NCBI RefSeq assembly: GCF_022605725.1 | Contig: NC_065552.1 | Span: 18,928,785-18,992,784, forward strand | Reading direction: 5' to 3' | Length of the DNA: 64,000 nt | Origin: Anthonomus grandis grandis | Lineage: Eukaryota; Arthropoda; Insecta; Coleoptera; Curculionidae | Shown here: piece after piece, positions 1 through 11,416 of the stretch | How positions within the stretch are numbered: position 1 is the stretch's first letter | How the letters are laid out: each line of letters begins with the position of its first letter | Translations under genes and position numbers: made by a program | Notes under the pieces: model-generated | Databases searched by the model: none | Seen by the model: only the letters and a program-made list of their open reading frames with translations | Told to the model about the DNA's origin: nothing

Positions 1-1004
1 AAAATTTGTCACTTATTTTGACAGATACAAAAAAATACCTCTGTTTCTCTTTAATAAAATATGAAGCATTTTCTTCAATAAAATATGATAAGATACTCTA
101 TAAAGAAGCCAATATTCAAAGTTAAATGAATGCAAATAACGTATATTAAAGAAAATGAAACCATCGCAATGCTGCTTGATCGCATTGTTCATTCTACAAA
201 CACAAGGAATCTTTACCAGTGAAGTCGTCAAAAAATATTGACATAAATATTTATTAATAATAGATTATGCTTTAAATTATAAAGAATATTACAATTTATG
301 AACTCTTTACACTTTTTTTTAGCATACTTCATTAGAGTAAGTAAAGGTTCCTATCTAATAAAATGCATTTTTATGGATATAAAATATTTTATAATTATTA
401 TAGATTTCTTAATAAGTTTTTATTATTCTACGTTTATGATGGCAGTATCATGATGTTATAACAGTATCGGTGTTTACTTGTGAAAAAATCGGCTTGAATC
501 GACTTTTTTCTATGGTGCGGGACAAACGACACAAGTTTTTACCATCGTAACAGTTCACAAAAACACTCCAATGAGAACTTTTTTCTTCTTCAACCCAATA
601 CCAAAGAAAAAACGCAGAACTTTACAAATGCCGAATGTAAACACAAAACCATTTGACAAGATGACATCAGTTTTTGCTTGCGGTGTTGCCACTTCAAATT
701 TTTTAGAAGCGATTTTAGGAACGAGAATGTTATATTTGTTTTGCTTCGGAGATCTTATTTTTGCGCTTAGAATAAGATATATCTATTTCTACTTTTATTT
801 TTAATCCAAAATCTAACACTCACAAGTTAATTTAACATTATTATATGCGTTGATATATAGATGAAAAATTCCTCTTTTGAAAATGTGTATAAACTTGACA
901 ACAAAGAATCGATGAATATGAAAACTTGCAAACAAAACACCCCAGTGCACATGTTTAATTCAAGCAATTGTTGTTAACTAATTCTAGTCTTTCAAAGTTC
1001 TAAG
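1..1004 (+). mobile_element. TIR transposon family copy A (internally deleted, cut by window edge)
   Basis: Non-coding copy of the family best seen at 54087-57176. Positions about 1-420 match 54250-54670 and positions about 420-1004 match 56570-57176, so roughly 1.9 kb of the interior is absent. It ends with the family terminus (TTTCAAAGTTCTAAG at 990-1004, one mismatch from the other copies). The other terminus lies left of the window, so no target duplication can be checked. No transposase reading frame is seen; the short open frames here do not resemble any family I know. Confidence 0.75.
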
Positions 1005-1010
1005 CTTGAA

Positions 1011-2245
1011 ACGGAGTCTTCAAAATACATTTACCTTGTTTATTTCACCAGGGGCGGACTAAGTTATACATTATAATGCTTACATTTTTACCACCCTATA
1101 TGATAAAGACTCTTAAAATAATCGTCATTATCGATAAAATGAACGGTTTTGGAAAAAAAATAATTAAGGCATCACTGATCAAAATATGTTCTTTTTTTTC
1201 AGTGATAAGACAGTTATTCAAATAATAGAGAAGTTTTAAGTTGTTTAATCTGAAAAAGTACAAGTTTTTAAAAAGGTCAACAAAAAAGTGTTGTTCTTTA
1301 AAGAAAGGCACCTTAACGAAATTGTTTAAAAAAAAGTAAACCTACGTTTCTCTTGAAACGAAAAAACAACCTGAAAAAAAAATTTATAAAGAAGCTAAGA
1401 ATTTGAAATAATTAATTAAAAATTTTATAAGTACATTCAACTTGGGCCCCGTGACGTCTGATACACTCGTGTGTGTTCTCCAGTCAATCGTGATGGTAAT
1501 ACGAATAGCCCAATCAAAAAATTGCCAATGATTCCTGCCCAGATTTTAATTAATTGGAACTGATGTTGATGATAAGAAAAGATAGCGGCATGAGGATTTT
1601 TATCAGCCAGCTTTTTGCTTCAAATGCACTGCAAAACGCAAGACCATAAATAAGATATCTGTATACTCAATAAAAACGAATTCCATATTTCGACTTAATT
1701 CATTAAATTCACCAACAAATCAATAAATTATTATCGAAATAAATGATCAATGCATTGACAACGTGAAAGATGGCAAGTTTTGAAAGATGGTATTTGTTTA
1801 TTGTGGTATTTGTTTATAGAATCGTTTGCAAAAATGGTGTTTTTAGAAAAACAAAAAATGCCGATAAAAAGATGCAAAACATTTTCGTTTACATTCTTTT
1901 TCAGGTTGTTTTTTAAGAACCACACTGCATATTTAAAAACATGTACTTTTTCAGATTAAACAATTTAAAATGGAATTGTTTGAATAACTGTCGCATTGCT
2001 GAAAAAAATAACAGATCATGTATTTTTTTAAACAAAATAAAACAGTGTTGCTTAATTTTTTTTTCTTCAAAAAGGTTACAACAAGAGTGCCTTTTCTTTA
2101 ATTTAAGGATAAAGCTATTCATATTTATTATTTCAGAGTCTGTATCAGACAAGGTGTTAAAAATGTAAGCATTATAATGTACAACCTAGTCTACCCCTGG
2201 TAAAATAACCAAGGTAAATGTGTTTTAAGAACTCTGTTTTAAGAG
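1011..2245. mobile_element. Long inverted-repeat (foldback-like) element
   Basis: Two arms of about 350 bp, near 1011-1384 and 1893-2245, are inverted copies of each other. Landmarks are CAGGGGCGGACTAAG on the left and the complement of AGGGGTAGACTAGG on the right, followed in both by ACATTATAATGCTTACATTT. The arms diverge by indels and enclose a unique, AT-rich loop of about 500 bp. The CAGGGGCGG start recalls hAT ends, but the inverted match runs about 40 bp beyond it on both sides, so the true termini are unclear and no 8-bp duplication is visible. No transposase is encoded. Confidence 0.65.
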
Positions 2246-2813
2246 CTCCTTAGTGTTGATCATGTAAGATTTTTATTAAAATATACCAAGTACTTCAAAA
2301 GTTAATCAAGAAAAACCGATTTCCAGTGGCGTCTTTAAGGGGTCGTATCTTCGTAGAGGGGGCCTATACGATTTTTTTTTATAGTTCCATATTATTTTTT
2401 TGTTTTCTACCTGAATTCGAGAGATTTCCCACATTTTCCGGGCCACCTTGTATATTATGTAAGCAATATATTATTGTTACAAAGTTGCCTTATTTGCCTG
2501 TCTTGACCGGATTATTTTAATCGATTTATATTCGCTTATATTTGTACTAACAAAATTAAGAATTATAAAATATTAAAATTAAAAAGCAGTACAAATTTAA
2601 CTGTTAAGATTCTTCTAATTAGTAGAAGAATTTTATAGATATATATAATGACATGATTCGATGTTAGGTTTAGGTTTATAGTTGTGACTTGAGTAAGCTA
2701 AATAATCAATAAGTGGTTAGATAGCAAATGATTGTAGGTGAAGTAGTGAAAAAAGTTTAGTGTTTAGTGTTCAAGTGTGCTTATTTATTAAAACTACGAG
2801 AAATCCGTAACAA
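2246..2813 (+). other. Non-coding; right part presumed 5' LTR end of gypsy-1
   Basis: AT-rich sequence with no supported gene. Just before the primer-binding site it ends in a GTAACA-type terminus like that of gypsy-2 (CGTTACA on the minus strand at 42348), so the stretch from about 2525 to 2813 is probably the 5' LTR of gypsy-1. No matching 3' LTR survives to fix its left edge. A CAGTGGCGTCTTTAAGGGG stretch at 2325 looks like a hAT end but has no partner. Confidence 0.4.
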
Positions 2814-2832
2814 TTGGAGTCAGAAGTGGGAT
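2814..2832 (+). other. Primer-binding site of gypsy-1
   Basis: TTGGAGTCAGAAGTGGGAT directly follows the presumed LTR end and precedes gag by about 60 bp. gypsy-2 carries TTGGTGTCAGAAGT in the same position, which supports a shared tRNA-primer site of the Ty3/gypsy type. Confidence 0.6.
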
Positions 2833-2894
2833 AAAACAGAAAATATTAGGAGAGCATAAATTGAGTTGATTAGGGAAAGGATTTTTAAATTTTC

Positions 2895-3700
2895 ATGGTA
2901 AATACGAGAAAGCAAAATGCCAAGATGGATCAAATGTCATTCATGTCCGAATTTATGGATAAAATGGAAGAGCGACGCCGACAGGAAAAACAAGAAGGGA
3001 AAAAAAGCAGTGATGACAGAAAAAAAGAGAGAAGGAAGAGAGCGGGCTACAGGATGAGGAAAGAAGACGCCATGAGAAGCATGAACAAGAGATTCCAGAA
3101 AATAAAACAAGCTGCTTTTATGGGAAACACGCAGAAAGATAAAATGAAATTCGGGAAGAACAACAGAAAATAGAAAAAGAGATGAAGGACATAAGGGAAT
3201 GTGTAAACAACTTACAGTCCGATTGCCTGGATAATTGCCTGAATAAAAAGGCAACCATCGGTCGCAAATCTCCAACGTTGGACGGCCAGGCTTCTTGGAC
3301 AATGTACAAGCGACAATATAAAGCAGCTGATGGCTGGGAAAATGAAGATAAGCAACTGCTTTCATGGTAGCTCTTCGGGAATCAACCTTGGAGTTGCTCC
3401 AAACAGTACTAGCATAGAGAAGATTTGATGACCAATATCGAAGGCAGCTAGACCAATCTAGCTGTAGACCAAGTAAAATCTAGACATACAAAAGTCGAGG
3501 AAACTACAAAAGAAGCAAAGTCTTCTCTACAATCTGCCTACAATTAAGGCAGATATAAGACGCCTTATTCATCTCGCCTATGCAGCAGCGTCTGAGGATT
3601 TCCAAGATGAAAATGATGCCCAATATTTCGTAGAGGGTAATAGAGATCAAGAAATCCAACTATCTGAAGATCATTTTAGAAAGATTGGAGAAAAATTCTA
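2895..3700 (+). pseudogene. Ty3/gypsy gag, degenerate (gypsy-1)
   Basis: Capsid precursor of an LTR retrotransposon; it would package the element RNA. A start at 2895 opens a charged, Lys/Arg/Glu-rich coiled-coil segment to 3173, then a second frame from 3182 carries the gag core motif PTLDGQASWTMYKRQY. After a frameshift near 3370 the frame continues as LRESTLELLQTVLA, and near 3560-3660 as RLIHLAYAAASEDFQ. These blocks are typical of insect Ty3/gypsy gag, which shares the repeated FDG.SW..Y..QF and LIHLAYP motifs. At least three frame changes and a stop at 3371 make it non-functional. Confidence 0.75.
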
Positions 3701-3989
3701 AATGCCGCGTTGGATTGATTAAAAGAAAGTTTGATTGAAAGACAAGAGAATGTGTAAGTAACATTCCCATAAGGATTGCCAACATCCTCCCCAATAGCTT
3801 TAAGATAAGGGTGACTTGATGGTTTTATACTAATCGCAGTGAGATCTGTGTCCAGATGTGAAAAAGGTTGCGCGATTCCTTTGACCAAAAAAATTGACAC
3901 GAATCTGGACAGCATCGCAAAGGATTAAAAACATCTTTTTTTGGGACGAATTAAGCAAGGCCAAACAGTTCACCACTGATCACAGGGAG

Positions 3990-5180
3990 ATCTTTAAAGA
4001 ATGTAGTAAGGGGGTAAATGGAGAATGGGAAAGAGTAGCTAAGCATAAAATAAATTCTGGAAATGCTCAACAAATCGGTCGGCCACTTAGAAGACTACAT
4101 GTTATTAAACACCAGGAGGCACAGTGGCATAGAAATAACATTCTTAACGAGGGGATGATCGAGGAGTCAAAAACAGTCCATGATCCAGTCGTCTTAGTGA
4201 CGAAAAAGGATGGATCAACTAGATCCTGTATGGATTGTAGAAAACTTGACGAGTGATGAGTGACATCTCGACCCTTGCTGGTTCAACCTGGTTTCGACAT
4301 TGGATCTAAAAAGTGGATATTGGCAAGTGGGCATTCAAGAAGAAGACAAGGAGAAAACTGCGTTTTCTGCAAGAAGTTAATAAAATTTGTACTACGAGGA
4401 GTTACATGGAAGACATGCCTTGTTTACCTTAACGATATTCTCGTAATAGGAAAAACTTTTGATGAACATCTCGAAAACTTAAAATCGGTTTTTAACAAAA
4501 TCCAGAATGCTCAGTTAAATTAAGTGCTCGCTCTTTCAATAGAAAGTGAGTTTTCTTATGCATATGGTATAGTGAGAAGGAATACAAACTGAACGGCAAA
4601 AAATTGGAAGCATAAAGGACTGGCCGTGGCCTCGTGATAAGCATGAGTTAAGAAGTTTTCTTAGGCACTGCACATTTTACCGAACGGTGGTCGAAGGAAT
4701 TGCCAATATTGCCCAATTCCAGTCTCATATTAGGATACCGACAACAACAAGGAAAGTTTATTTTAGATACAGATGCGAGCAATATTGGCAATGGAGCTGT
4801 GCTATCATAAGTCCAGAATGGAGATGTAAAATGGAAAGTCATCGAGTATTTTAGCGAGCGAGTGTTGTCAAGGCCAGAAAGAAATTATTGAGTCACGAGG
4901 AGAGAGTTTCTAGATATTGCAGATCGGTAGACCCAGATATATGGACACGAATTTCTGATTAGGACGGACCATGGAGCCCTAAAATGGTTGTTGCAGAAGA
5001 ACCAACCAAAAAGACAAGTCGCAAGATGGGCAGGGAAGCTGAAGCAGTTTAAACGCTTTATCCAGGAGACCGTGCCAGCCCAAATGCAAACATTGTACCA
5101 AAGTAGAATAACGGAAAGGTGTGGTATATTAAGAAGTCTTAAATTTCAGGTTAGTGAAGGATAGAGTGCCGCTGAGTTAA
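3990..5180 (+). pseudogene. Ty3/gypsy reverse transcriptase and RNase H, degenerate (gypsy-1)
   Basis: Would copy element RNA into DNA. In order: VAKHKINSG and RPLRRL before the fingers, then DPVVLVTKKDGSTRSCMDCR (VLV.KKDGS.R), a broken stretch, and the catalytic box CLVYLNDILVIGKTFDEHLE at about 4416-4476, where the canonical YLDD has become YLND. RNase H follows in another frame: ILDTDASNIGNGAVLS near 4752-4806, then LSRPERNY.VTRRE and IRTDHGALKWL near 4940-4990. Several stops and frameshifts are visible, and a deletion removes part of the RT palm between 4370 and 4395. Certainly inactive. Confidence 0.8.
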
Positions 5181-5319
5181 TAAAAGACCAACACGAAGAC
5201 CAAGATATATCAGCAATTCGTCAGGACAAGGAAAACGACAGACCAAGACCGAGATGGAATGACGTTTCGGACAGAGGATTGACATTTAAAAGCACTATAG
5301 GCCAAGTGGGACTCACTAT

Positions 5320-6035
5320 TCGTCGAGGATGGATTGTTGATGAAAGCGTGGGAAAGCCCAAGTGGAAAAATAATTAAGAAAAAGTTAGTGATTCCAAGGA
5401 GGAAAGTTAACCAGATCCTGGAAGATATGCATAGTGGAGCTCATTTGGGAGTAAATAAGATGATAAATAGGATGAAGGATAATATAGGGCTGCCATTTAA
5501 AAGAATCCCCATCAATATATCGAGTTCATTTCCCAAGATTGAATCTCATAAGTCATTCTCTCCCAGAAGGTACTTATTTCCCAACTAGGAAAATAGGTAA
5601 ATTCTGGTCGCCATCGATTATTTTAGCAAATACCGGAAGTTCTTGCTCTTCCCAACCAAGAAGCGGTGACAGTCGCTGAAGTTTTAGTGAACAATATCTT
5701 CAGCAGAGTTGGGATCCCTCTAGAGTTGCATTCTAATAAAGGACGGAATTTCGAATACAAGCTGTTTCAAAAACTTTGTGATCTGCTTGGATTTTACAAA
5801 GCACGGACAACAGCGTTACATCCGCAATTCGATGGTATAGTGGAGAGATTCAACAAGACAATCGAACAACATCTTTCCAAGGTGGTGGATGAACATGAAA
5901 AGGATTGGGCTCTCTATTTGCCAATGTTTTTGCTGGCCTACAGGCCTGTTTCTTAGTTTATGATAAGACTACGTAAACACCAGCCCAGGTTTTGTTTGTT
6001 GTTATCATTTACTTATCCCAGATACCTGCGATATC
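5320..6035 (+). pseudogene. Ty3/gypsy integrase, degenerate (gypsy-1)
   Basis: Would insert the element DNA. The N-terminal zinc-binding part begins near 5334 (IPRRKVNQILEDMHSGAHLG, with the first His of HHCC), but the H2C2 module is broken after IKDN-like sequence near 5490. The core resumes at 5666: VNNIFSRVGIPLELHSNKGR (the second Asp appears as N in HSNKG), FQKLCDLLGFYKARTTALHP, DGIVERFNKTIEQHL (the catalytic Glu is present). The match fades after FLLAYR and a TPAQVLF-like remnant near 6035, where R4-type sequence takes over. The 3' LTR is missing. Confidence 0.75.
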
Positions 6036-6039
6036 AAAA

Positions 6040-6181
6040 GGATTAAGCTCTGTGGTCTGTGGGGGTCTTTTCGGTGTCCTTAAGTGACCTGAAATGTAGA
6101 GTTATCTCCTAGAAATTTCCGGGTGCTGCGAGCAGTTGCCAGTAGTACTGCCTTTTGCATGTGCTTATATAGATGTTCGCC

Positions 6182-6220
<39 letters not shown>

Positions 6221-6305
6221 CATTATCATTATCATTATCATTATCATTATCATTATCATTATCATTATCATTATCATTATCATTATCATTATCATTATCA
6301 TTATC

Positions 6306-6350
<45 letters not shown>

Positions 6351-8050
6351 TAGTCTGAATCAGCTTATATTTCCTAAGGTTTAGCATATTCATGTTTTCG
6401 ATCAGGCTCTTTAGTATTACTGCTGTTGTTGACACAATAATTTGAACTGTCTGCACTTCTCTCATTTGCCATTGTCTTCGTATCTGGTGTTCTAGATCCC
6501 TGTACTTCTGTACTTAACAATCTTTTCATCATGTTTCGCTCTTATCTTATTATTATTAAGAATAGCTACATCAATAAGGTTTCTCTTCCTAGAAATTGTA
6601 TCCATTAGTATTAGGTCAGGTCTATTGTTACTTACACGTTGGTCTGTAACTACAGTGCGATCCCATCCCAATACAATGTGTGTTGCTCATTTTCAAGAAC
6701 TGGTTCCGGCTTATAGTTATAATATGATACCTTGGCTGGCAATAAGAGATTTAGTTTTTCTGCGAGCTCTTGATGCAGTATTTTTGCAACTAAAGCATGT
6801 TCTTAATATTCCTAGTTGATTGACAGACTAAAGTTTGACATTCACCGGTGACACGCTGAATGGACTCCGTCGTCTCACATCCATACCTACATCTGTCACT
6901 TTGTACGGTCCAGTCACCTACGACAAACTTTAAATAACTTCTTGTTGATATTACTTGATCTTGGATAGCCACAAGAAATCCTTCAGTTTAGGGGAAAAGC
7001 TATCCCAAAGTCAACCAGTAGTTCGATGCCGCTATGTCGACATACTCTTGTTGAACCTCGTGAACATGCCTTCCATGTAGTGGCTTTCCCACCCAAACTT
7101 GCTTTTTTCCTTATATAATAAGTTTCCGTTATTAAGACTTTACGTTTTAAGGAGTCGCCGCATTCTTGTAGTGAACTTCATAGTCAGCTCATTCTTTATG
7201 GTCTATTCTATGAATTCTTTGCTTCATTCCTAGATATTTGTAGAATTCTTCTTCATCCAAAGCATTAACTATTTGACCGTTTTCTATCTGAAAGTCACCT
7301 GGTTGTAGTTAACCCTTAATAATGTTCACAGTTCGACACTTATCGAGTCCAAAGGTCATTCCTATATCATCAGAAAACCTTTCCACTATTTTAAGCATCT
7401 GTTCTAGTTGATTTCTTATTGCCGCAAGAATTTTTAAATCATCCCTGTAGATGGTTTACTCTTGTTAGTTCTCTACTTAGTTGTTGTAAATGCTAAGGGC
7501 AGTCTTTGTTGGAGCAGTGTCATTAAGCTTTCGATAAAATTACTTCTCTGAGAGTTTAAAAAGTAAATTATCTTATTTCCTTTTATTATTGGATTTACAC
7601 CTCTTTAAGCGATCTGAAAACATAGATAACTTCTAAGGTTAGTTCTAAGGTAGCTTCTTAAGGGTGTCTAGACATTGTTCCGGGGTATAATTTTCTGGGT
7701 TCTGCTGTGTATGTTGTTGGGTCTGACTTACTGTTTTTACTCAATTCCCCTGACACCATGCTTCAGTCAGTAAACATGTTATGTTGCTCCCAAAGAGCTG
7801 CTATTTTTTTTGGAACCCGTATTGGTATGGGTCAAATTTTTAGTGTTTTGCAATAAAGTCGGTCATGCGATTTTAATTCCTTTTTTTAAGATTTTGAAAA
7901 TGTATTCAGGATTGAAATTAGCCTATTATTGTTGAATTCTGTTAAAGCATGTTTTTTGTGTATGAGTGATATTTTTCATTTCTTTAACTTTTGTTGATTT
8001 ATTTTTTTGTAGGCCCAGGTTGTTTAATACATTCCACATTTTTTAGATTT
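6040..8050 (-). pseudogene. R4/Dong-like non-LTR retrotransposon ORF, degenerate
   Basis: Reading leftwards: RT catalytic stretch TIYRDDLKILA near 7430-7455 (canonical YMDDLKL), then IGMTFGLDKCRTV and EEFYKYLGMKQRIH; a C-terminal zinc motif C-x3-C-x7-R-x4-C (DRCRYGC...GEC) at about 6840-6900 with His replaced by Arg; and a restriction-like endonuclease block NRPDLILMD...LIDVAI near 6565-6635. The last conserved motif, YKHMQKAVLLATARSTRKFL, lies at 6090-6170 beyond a microsatellite. This order (RT, CCHC, PD..D endonuclease) defines the R2/R4 type rather than AP-endonuclease LINEs. Many stops and frameshifts. Upstream of 7560 only weak RT remnants are recognisable, so the 5' limit is approximate. 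Confidence 0.7.
6181..6352. repeat. Microsatellite: TTA run, then about 22 units of TTATCA, then TTA run
   Basis: TTA trinucleotides at 6183-6195, a nearly perfect 6-bp array from 6196 to 6330, then TTA again to about 6350. Open frames across it are only low-complexity dipeptides. It sits inside the C-terminal part of the R4/Dong-like element. Dong-type elements are known to target TAA repeats. Confidence 0.97.
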
Positions 8051-8606
8051 TGTTCCGGCTTCATTTAATTTTGTTTCTACACCTTTAGTTGTTTTCTCAC
8101 GTTGTTCACCTCATCTTTAAGTTTTTAAAATTGCTTTTCTGTTTCATTATTTTTTAATACCTTCCATCTCTTATACAGAGTGCGTCAAAAAGGCGTAGGT
8201 ACAGCAAAGATAGAAAGAAAGACGAGGTAGAGCAAAAATTTCTATAGCATAGTTGCTTGCCACAAATCAATAAACTAAAAATATGTTTACATAAGCAGGT
8301 TGGGCCACAAAAAAGTTATTATAAAATATGATTATTTTTTAAATAGTATGGCCTGTATGCTATTTCACAAAATGATTAGGCATGCAAAAAACTTTACTTT
8401 GATATAACATTTTTAAAATTTCCATGCGGCAATGCTAGGTAATTAATTTTTTTTCTTATTTTAAGTTCAATTTATCATCAATTCAAACGCCTACATTTTT
8501 TTCACACGCAGAAGAAGCTAAAATCATGCCTTCAACTTTAATCAGTGTCTGATAGGTCCGATGCATGTCATCCGCATATTGATGACAATGACAATTTACT
8601 AAATAA
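8051..8606. other. No gene seen
   Basis: AT-rich interval between the R4-like remnant and a LINE fragment. A CAGAGTGCGTCAAAA string at 8177 after TA vaguely resembles Tc1/mariner ends, but I find no partner. Confidence 0.5.
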
Positions 8607-9147
8607 TCATGAAATTAACATGTATCTAAAAAAAATAAAAGTAGTTCCAAGATTGACCATTAACATATTGCTGGACACGCCAATAATTAGAAACCTTTGA
8701 TCCAATAGCAACTCTTTGGCTCCCCCCGTTAGGTAATTTTGAATAAGTTGAACAGCATTGTGACTCAAGCTAAAATATTTATTAAATCTGTAGTATCGAA
8801 TAGCTTTACTATAGTGCAAAATGATCAAATGTTTCGACCATCTTTATCCGTAGCTTTAAAAATGTCATAACATTATATGGAAGAAAGCAGTGGCCAATTC
8901 GGAAACCTGACTGCGGTATTAAACCAGCTTGCATAATATGCGATTTTATTTGATCAGATATCAATATTTCTAGAATCTTGGATAAAGATGGACAAATGCT
9001 CACTGGTTGGTAATGACAAGACACAGTTAGATTTGCTAAAAGATAAGATTTTAGAGTCAATACGTCACTATCAGGCCGACACATCTTTATTTTACAAATT
9101 TTATTCTCAATGTAAGGTTCAATCCCACAAAACTCCACCTGAGGCAC
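8607..9147 (-). pseudogene. Non-LTR retrotransposon RT fragment (Jockey/CR1 supergroup)
   Basis: Minus-strand frames hold the RT fingers and palm of an AP-endonuclease LINE in the right order: YQPVSICPSLSKILEILISD (the RPIS.LP..SKILE block), then AGLIPQSGFRIGH (QSGFR.GH), a YYSKAI remnant of DFSKAFD, and FSLSHNAVQLIQNYLTG. A weak relic of the GVPQGS..GP block follows near 8640. It is 5'- and 3'-truncated and broken by at least two frameshifts. Its orientation is opposite to the LOA-like element that follows. Confidence 0.65.
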
Positions 9148-9173
9148 TGCAAGGAAAGATGACCCTCAAATGA

Positions 9174-9943
9174 ACGTAGAAAGGTAACGAAGAGGAACGT
9201 AAGGTGGTTCGCCCCGAGCGGTAGCGATGTAACAAATGGGATCTTAAGGCACTTTTTGCAGGCCGTTGAATAGTAGAGGGGCCCACCATTACCTTAGTCG
9301 GTGTAAGGAGCTGCCCCATCATCCTTCGAGAAAAGTCCCGGGTGACGTAGTAGTGCCAGGTGCCGCCTGCGTAGGACCCTGCTGCGTAATCCGGAGGAAT
9401 ATATTCGTGGAAGCGGGGTCCATAACCTTCTGAGGAGTCAACCAGATCACTTATCGACGCGGTGTGTGGGAGGAGGCTGGGGCACCGTCTGATGCATCGA
9501 AAACAGGCGCAACTACATTTACACTACAACATCATTTAAAGAAACATTATGGCAGAAGAGCCCAAGAAGGAAGAAGGGAAAGAAGGCCATACTTGGGAAT
9601 TCCAGTTCCCACCCATGAAGAAACCGATGGAGAAATACAATCGGGAAACGAGGTGGAGTTGCTAGGCTCCAGCTCCAAGGTGGAGACGATTGTTAGTGAA
9701 CAACCCAGTGGAAGCATCCAACCACCACAGGGAGGGCTGGACCTCGAATCCAAGGAAATGAAGAGAAAAGCCCGCGCCGAAAGAAAAAAGCTGCAAAAAA
9801 AGGAATAAAGGAGAAGGAAGGGGCAGGAGCAGTGAGAGGCCAAAAGGGAAGCCGCCCGGAGGAAGTCAGAGGAAGGCCCTTCTCGCTGGTCTACTACTAG
9901 CAAAAAAAGAGTGTGGAAGAAGGTCCACATGCAGACCGCAGAC
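9174..9943 (+). pseudogene. 5' region and ORF1 of LOA/I-type LINE
   Basis: A GC-richer stretch than its surroundings. After about 290 bp without a gene, a reading frame from 9464 to 9805 encodes a hydrophilic protein rich in Glu, Lys and Arg, ending KRKARAERKKLQKKE. It is followed by an endonuclease and an RNase H in the expected LINE order, so I take it as the nucleic-acid-binding ORF1. No zinc knuckles are seen. The assignment rests on position and composition, not on a motif, and the start codon is uncertain. Confidence 0.45.
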
Positions 9944-9947
9944 TTAG

Positions 9948-11416
9948 ATGAGCTCCAAGGATGTCACAGCCGTCGTCCTCGAATACTGTGTCAGTAAGAA
10001 TAACCACAAGTTAATCGTTGCAAGTTTATATCTTTGGTATGACGTTACACAACTACCCTCTACGGAGGGATTAGTTTCTTTAGTTAAGGAAAATAAGGAT
10101 TGGATCTGCAATTCGAACCCGAATAATGCGGTATGGAGTTGTACCAAAGAATATGGGCGAGGTTTTGCGCTTCTCGAATATCTTATGTCGGAAAACCTCG
10201 ATGTCGCGAACAAGGGCGCCAAACCTACTTTTGTGAATTGCAACCGAAGGGAAGTGATTGACATTACAATAGTGATCTGCGAGTCTATACAGACCAGGAA
10301 CACACCGGCTTCATTGGTCGGTTGGGTCAGATCAGCGCTGCGAGAGAGGACTGCCAACTCAGCTCTGGGGGATGACCGGTCAGAAATCAGGGTGGGTGCC
10401 CGCAAGGGAGTTGCTTATCGCCAAAGCTCTGGTGTCGGTTCATGGGCAGGTTCCTAAGGCAGCTTGAGCAGAAAAGGTTCTATGCGCAGCCTTATGCTGA
10501 TAGGCGTAATGTAACTGGGTATAGTCACAGGCAAATTCATTGAGGTAGTATAGTAGTTGTTGCATGCAAAGCGCATGTAAGATCATCCAAAGGTGGTGCG
10601 TGAGAACTCAATTAAAAAAGTCTATGTCAATCCTGACACAACAGAGCTCATACTTTTCACAAAAAGGACAACTAGGCAGGATTAGACCCGCCCATTATTG
10701 GCCCATTAATGTGCCAGAAAGCTTTGCACATTAGTCACCGAGGCAGTCAACAAAGGAATTGAAATGCTCGGTGGTCTGGTGGACGGCAACAAACAGGTCT
10801 TCAAATCATCAAAACCTAGCTAGAATGCAAGGGCTGGCCGATCTCAGCATTATGAATTCGATTAGAACCACACGAGGTGCATCTTAACATCCTCCTGGAT
10901 TTGCCGGAACTCCCGCTATGAATTTAGAGGGAGGCTCTATGATCCTATGTAAGGTTGAAGGATATCACCACATGGCAGCACCGACTAGCAGGGCATACAT
11001 CCAAAACTGGTAGAGAAGAAAATACCAATTGTGCTGCTGCTCAATGCAAAGCCAGAGGAACTGTATGGTTAGAAGGTTCCTTTAAGCTCGACATTGGTAA
11101 GCAGGAAAGAATGGCCTTCTCTATGTTAGACCTCGAAAGGATTTACAAATATGGTACACAGACGGTTCAAAAATGGCCCAAAGAGGGTTGTCAGGCGCTG
11201 GAGTGTATCGTAGCAACACCTATCAAGGACAAGCTTTTTCGCTTGGAAGACATTCGTCAGTCTTTTAAGCGGAAGTGTTGGCCATTCTGGCGGAAGCCAC
11301 CAAGGCAGAACTCAAAGAGGGCCCGGAGACTGAAATAATCATTTACTCCGACAGCCAGGCTGCCTTAAAAGCCATCCAAGAACCCAGGACCAACTCTAAA
11401 CTGGTCCAAGAGTGCA
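9948..11416 (+). pseudogene. LOA/I-type LINE ORF2: AP endonuclease, RT remnants, RNase H
   Basis: The AP-like endonuclease, which nicks target DNA, spans 9948-10300: KLIVASLYLWYD, then GFALLEYLMSENLDVANKGA and NRREVIDITI, all characteristic of this clade. From about 10460 to 10960 only scraps of RT and the RT C-terminus remain (for example a VNPDTTELILFTKR-like segment near 10630). RNase H starts with WYTDGSK at about 11133 and runs through a TAA stop replacing a Gln before AEVLAILAEATK, to IIIYSDSQAALKAI near 11340-11380. The RNase H domain after RT points to the I/LOA group. The element is cut at 11416, where AT-rich DNA begins. Confidence 0.75.

Noticed and set aside
571..804. A plus-strand frame in TIR copy A
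   Set aside because: The aligned segment of copy C (56700-56960) does not preserve the frame.
2325..2345. hAT-like end CAGTGGCGTC
   Set aside because: No inverse partner or 8-bp duplication found nearby.
2937..3365. A 142-codon minus-strand frame
   Set aside because: Antisense shadow of the charged gypsy-1 gag region; composition mirrors it and no family is recognised.
3676..3915. A minus-strand frame opposite the end of gypsy-1 gag
   Set aside because: Cannot be tied to any retrotransposon domain; most likely chance.
6080..6384. Several open frames of 60-80 codons on both strands
   Set aside because: They are translations of the TTATCA/TTA microsatellite and have no coding value.
9944..10405. 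A 153-codon minus-strand frame
   Set aside because: Antisense of the LOA/I-type endonuclease, whose motifs are on the plus strand.
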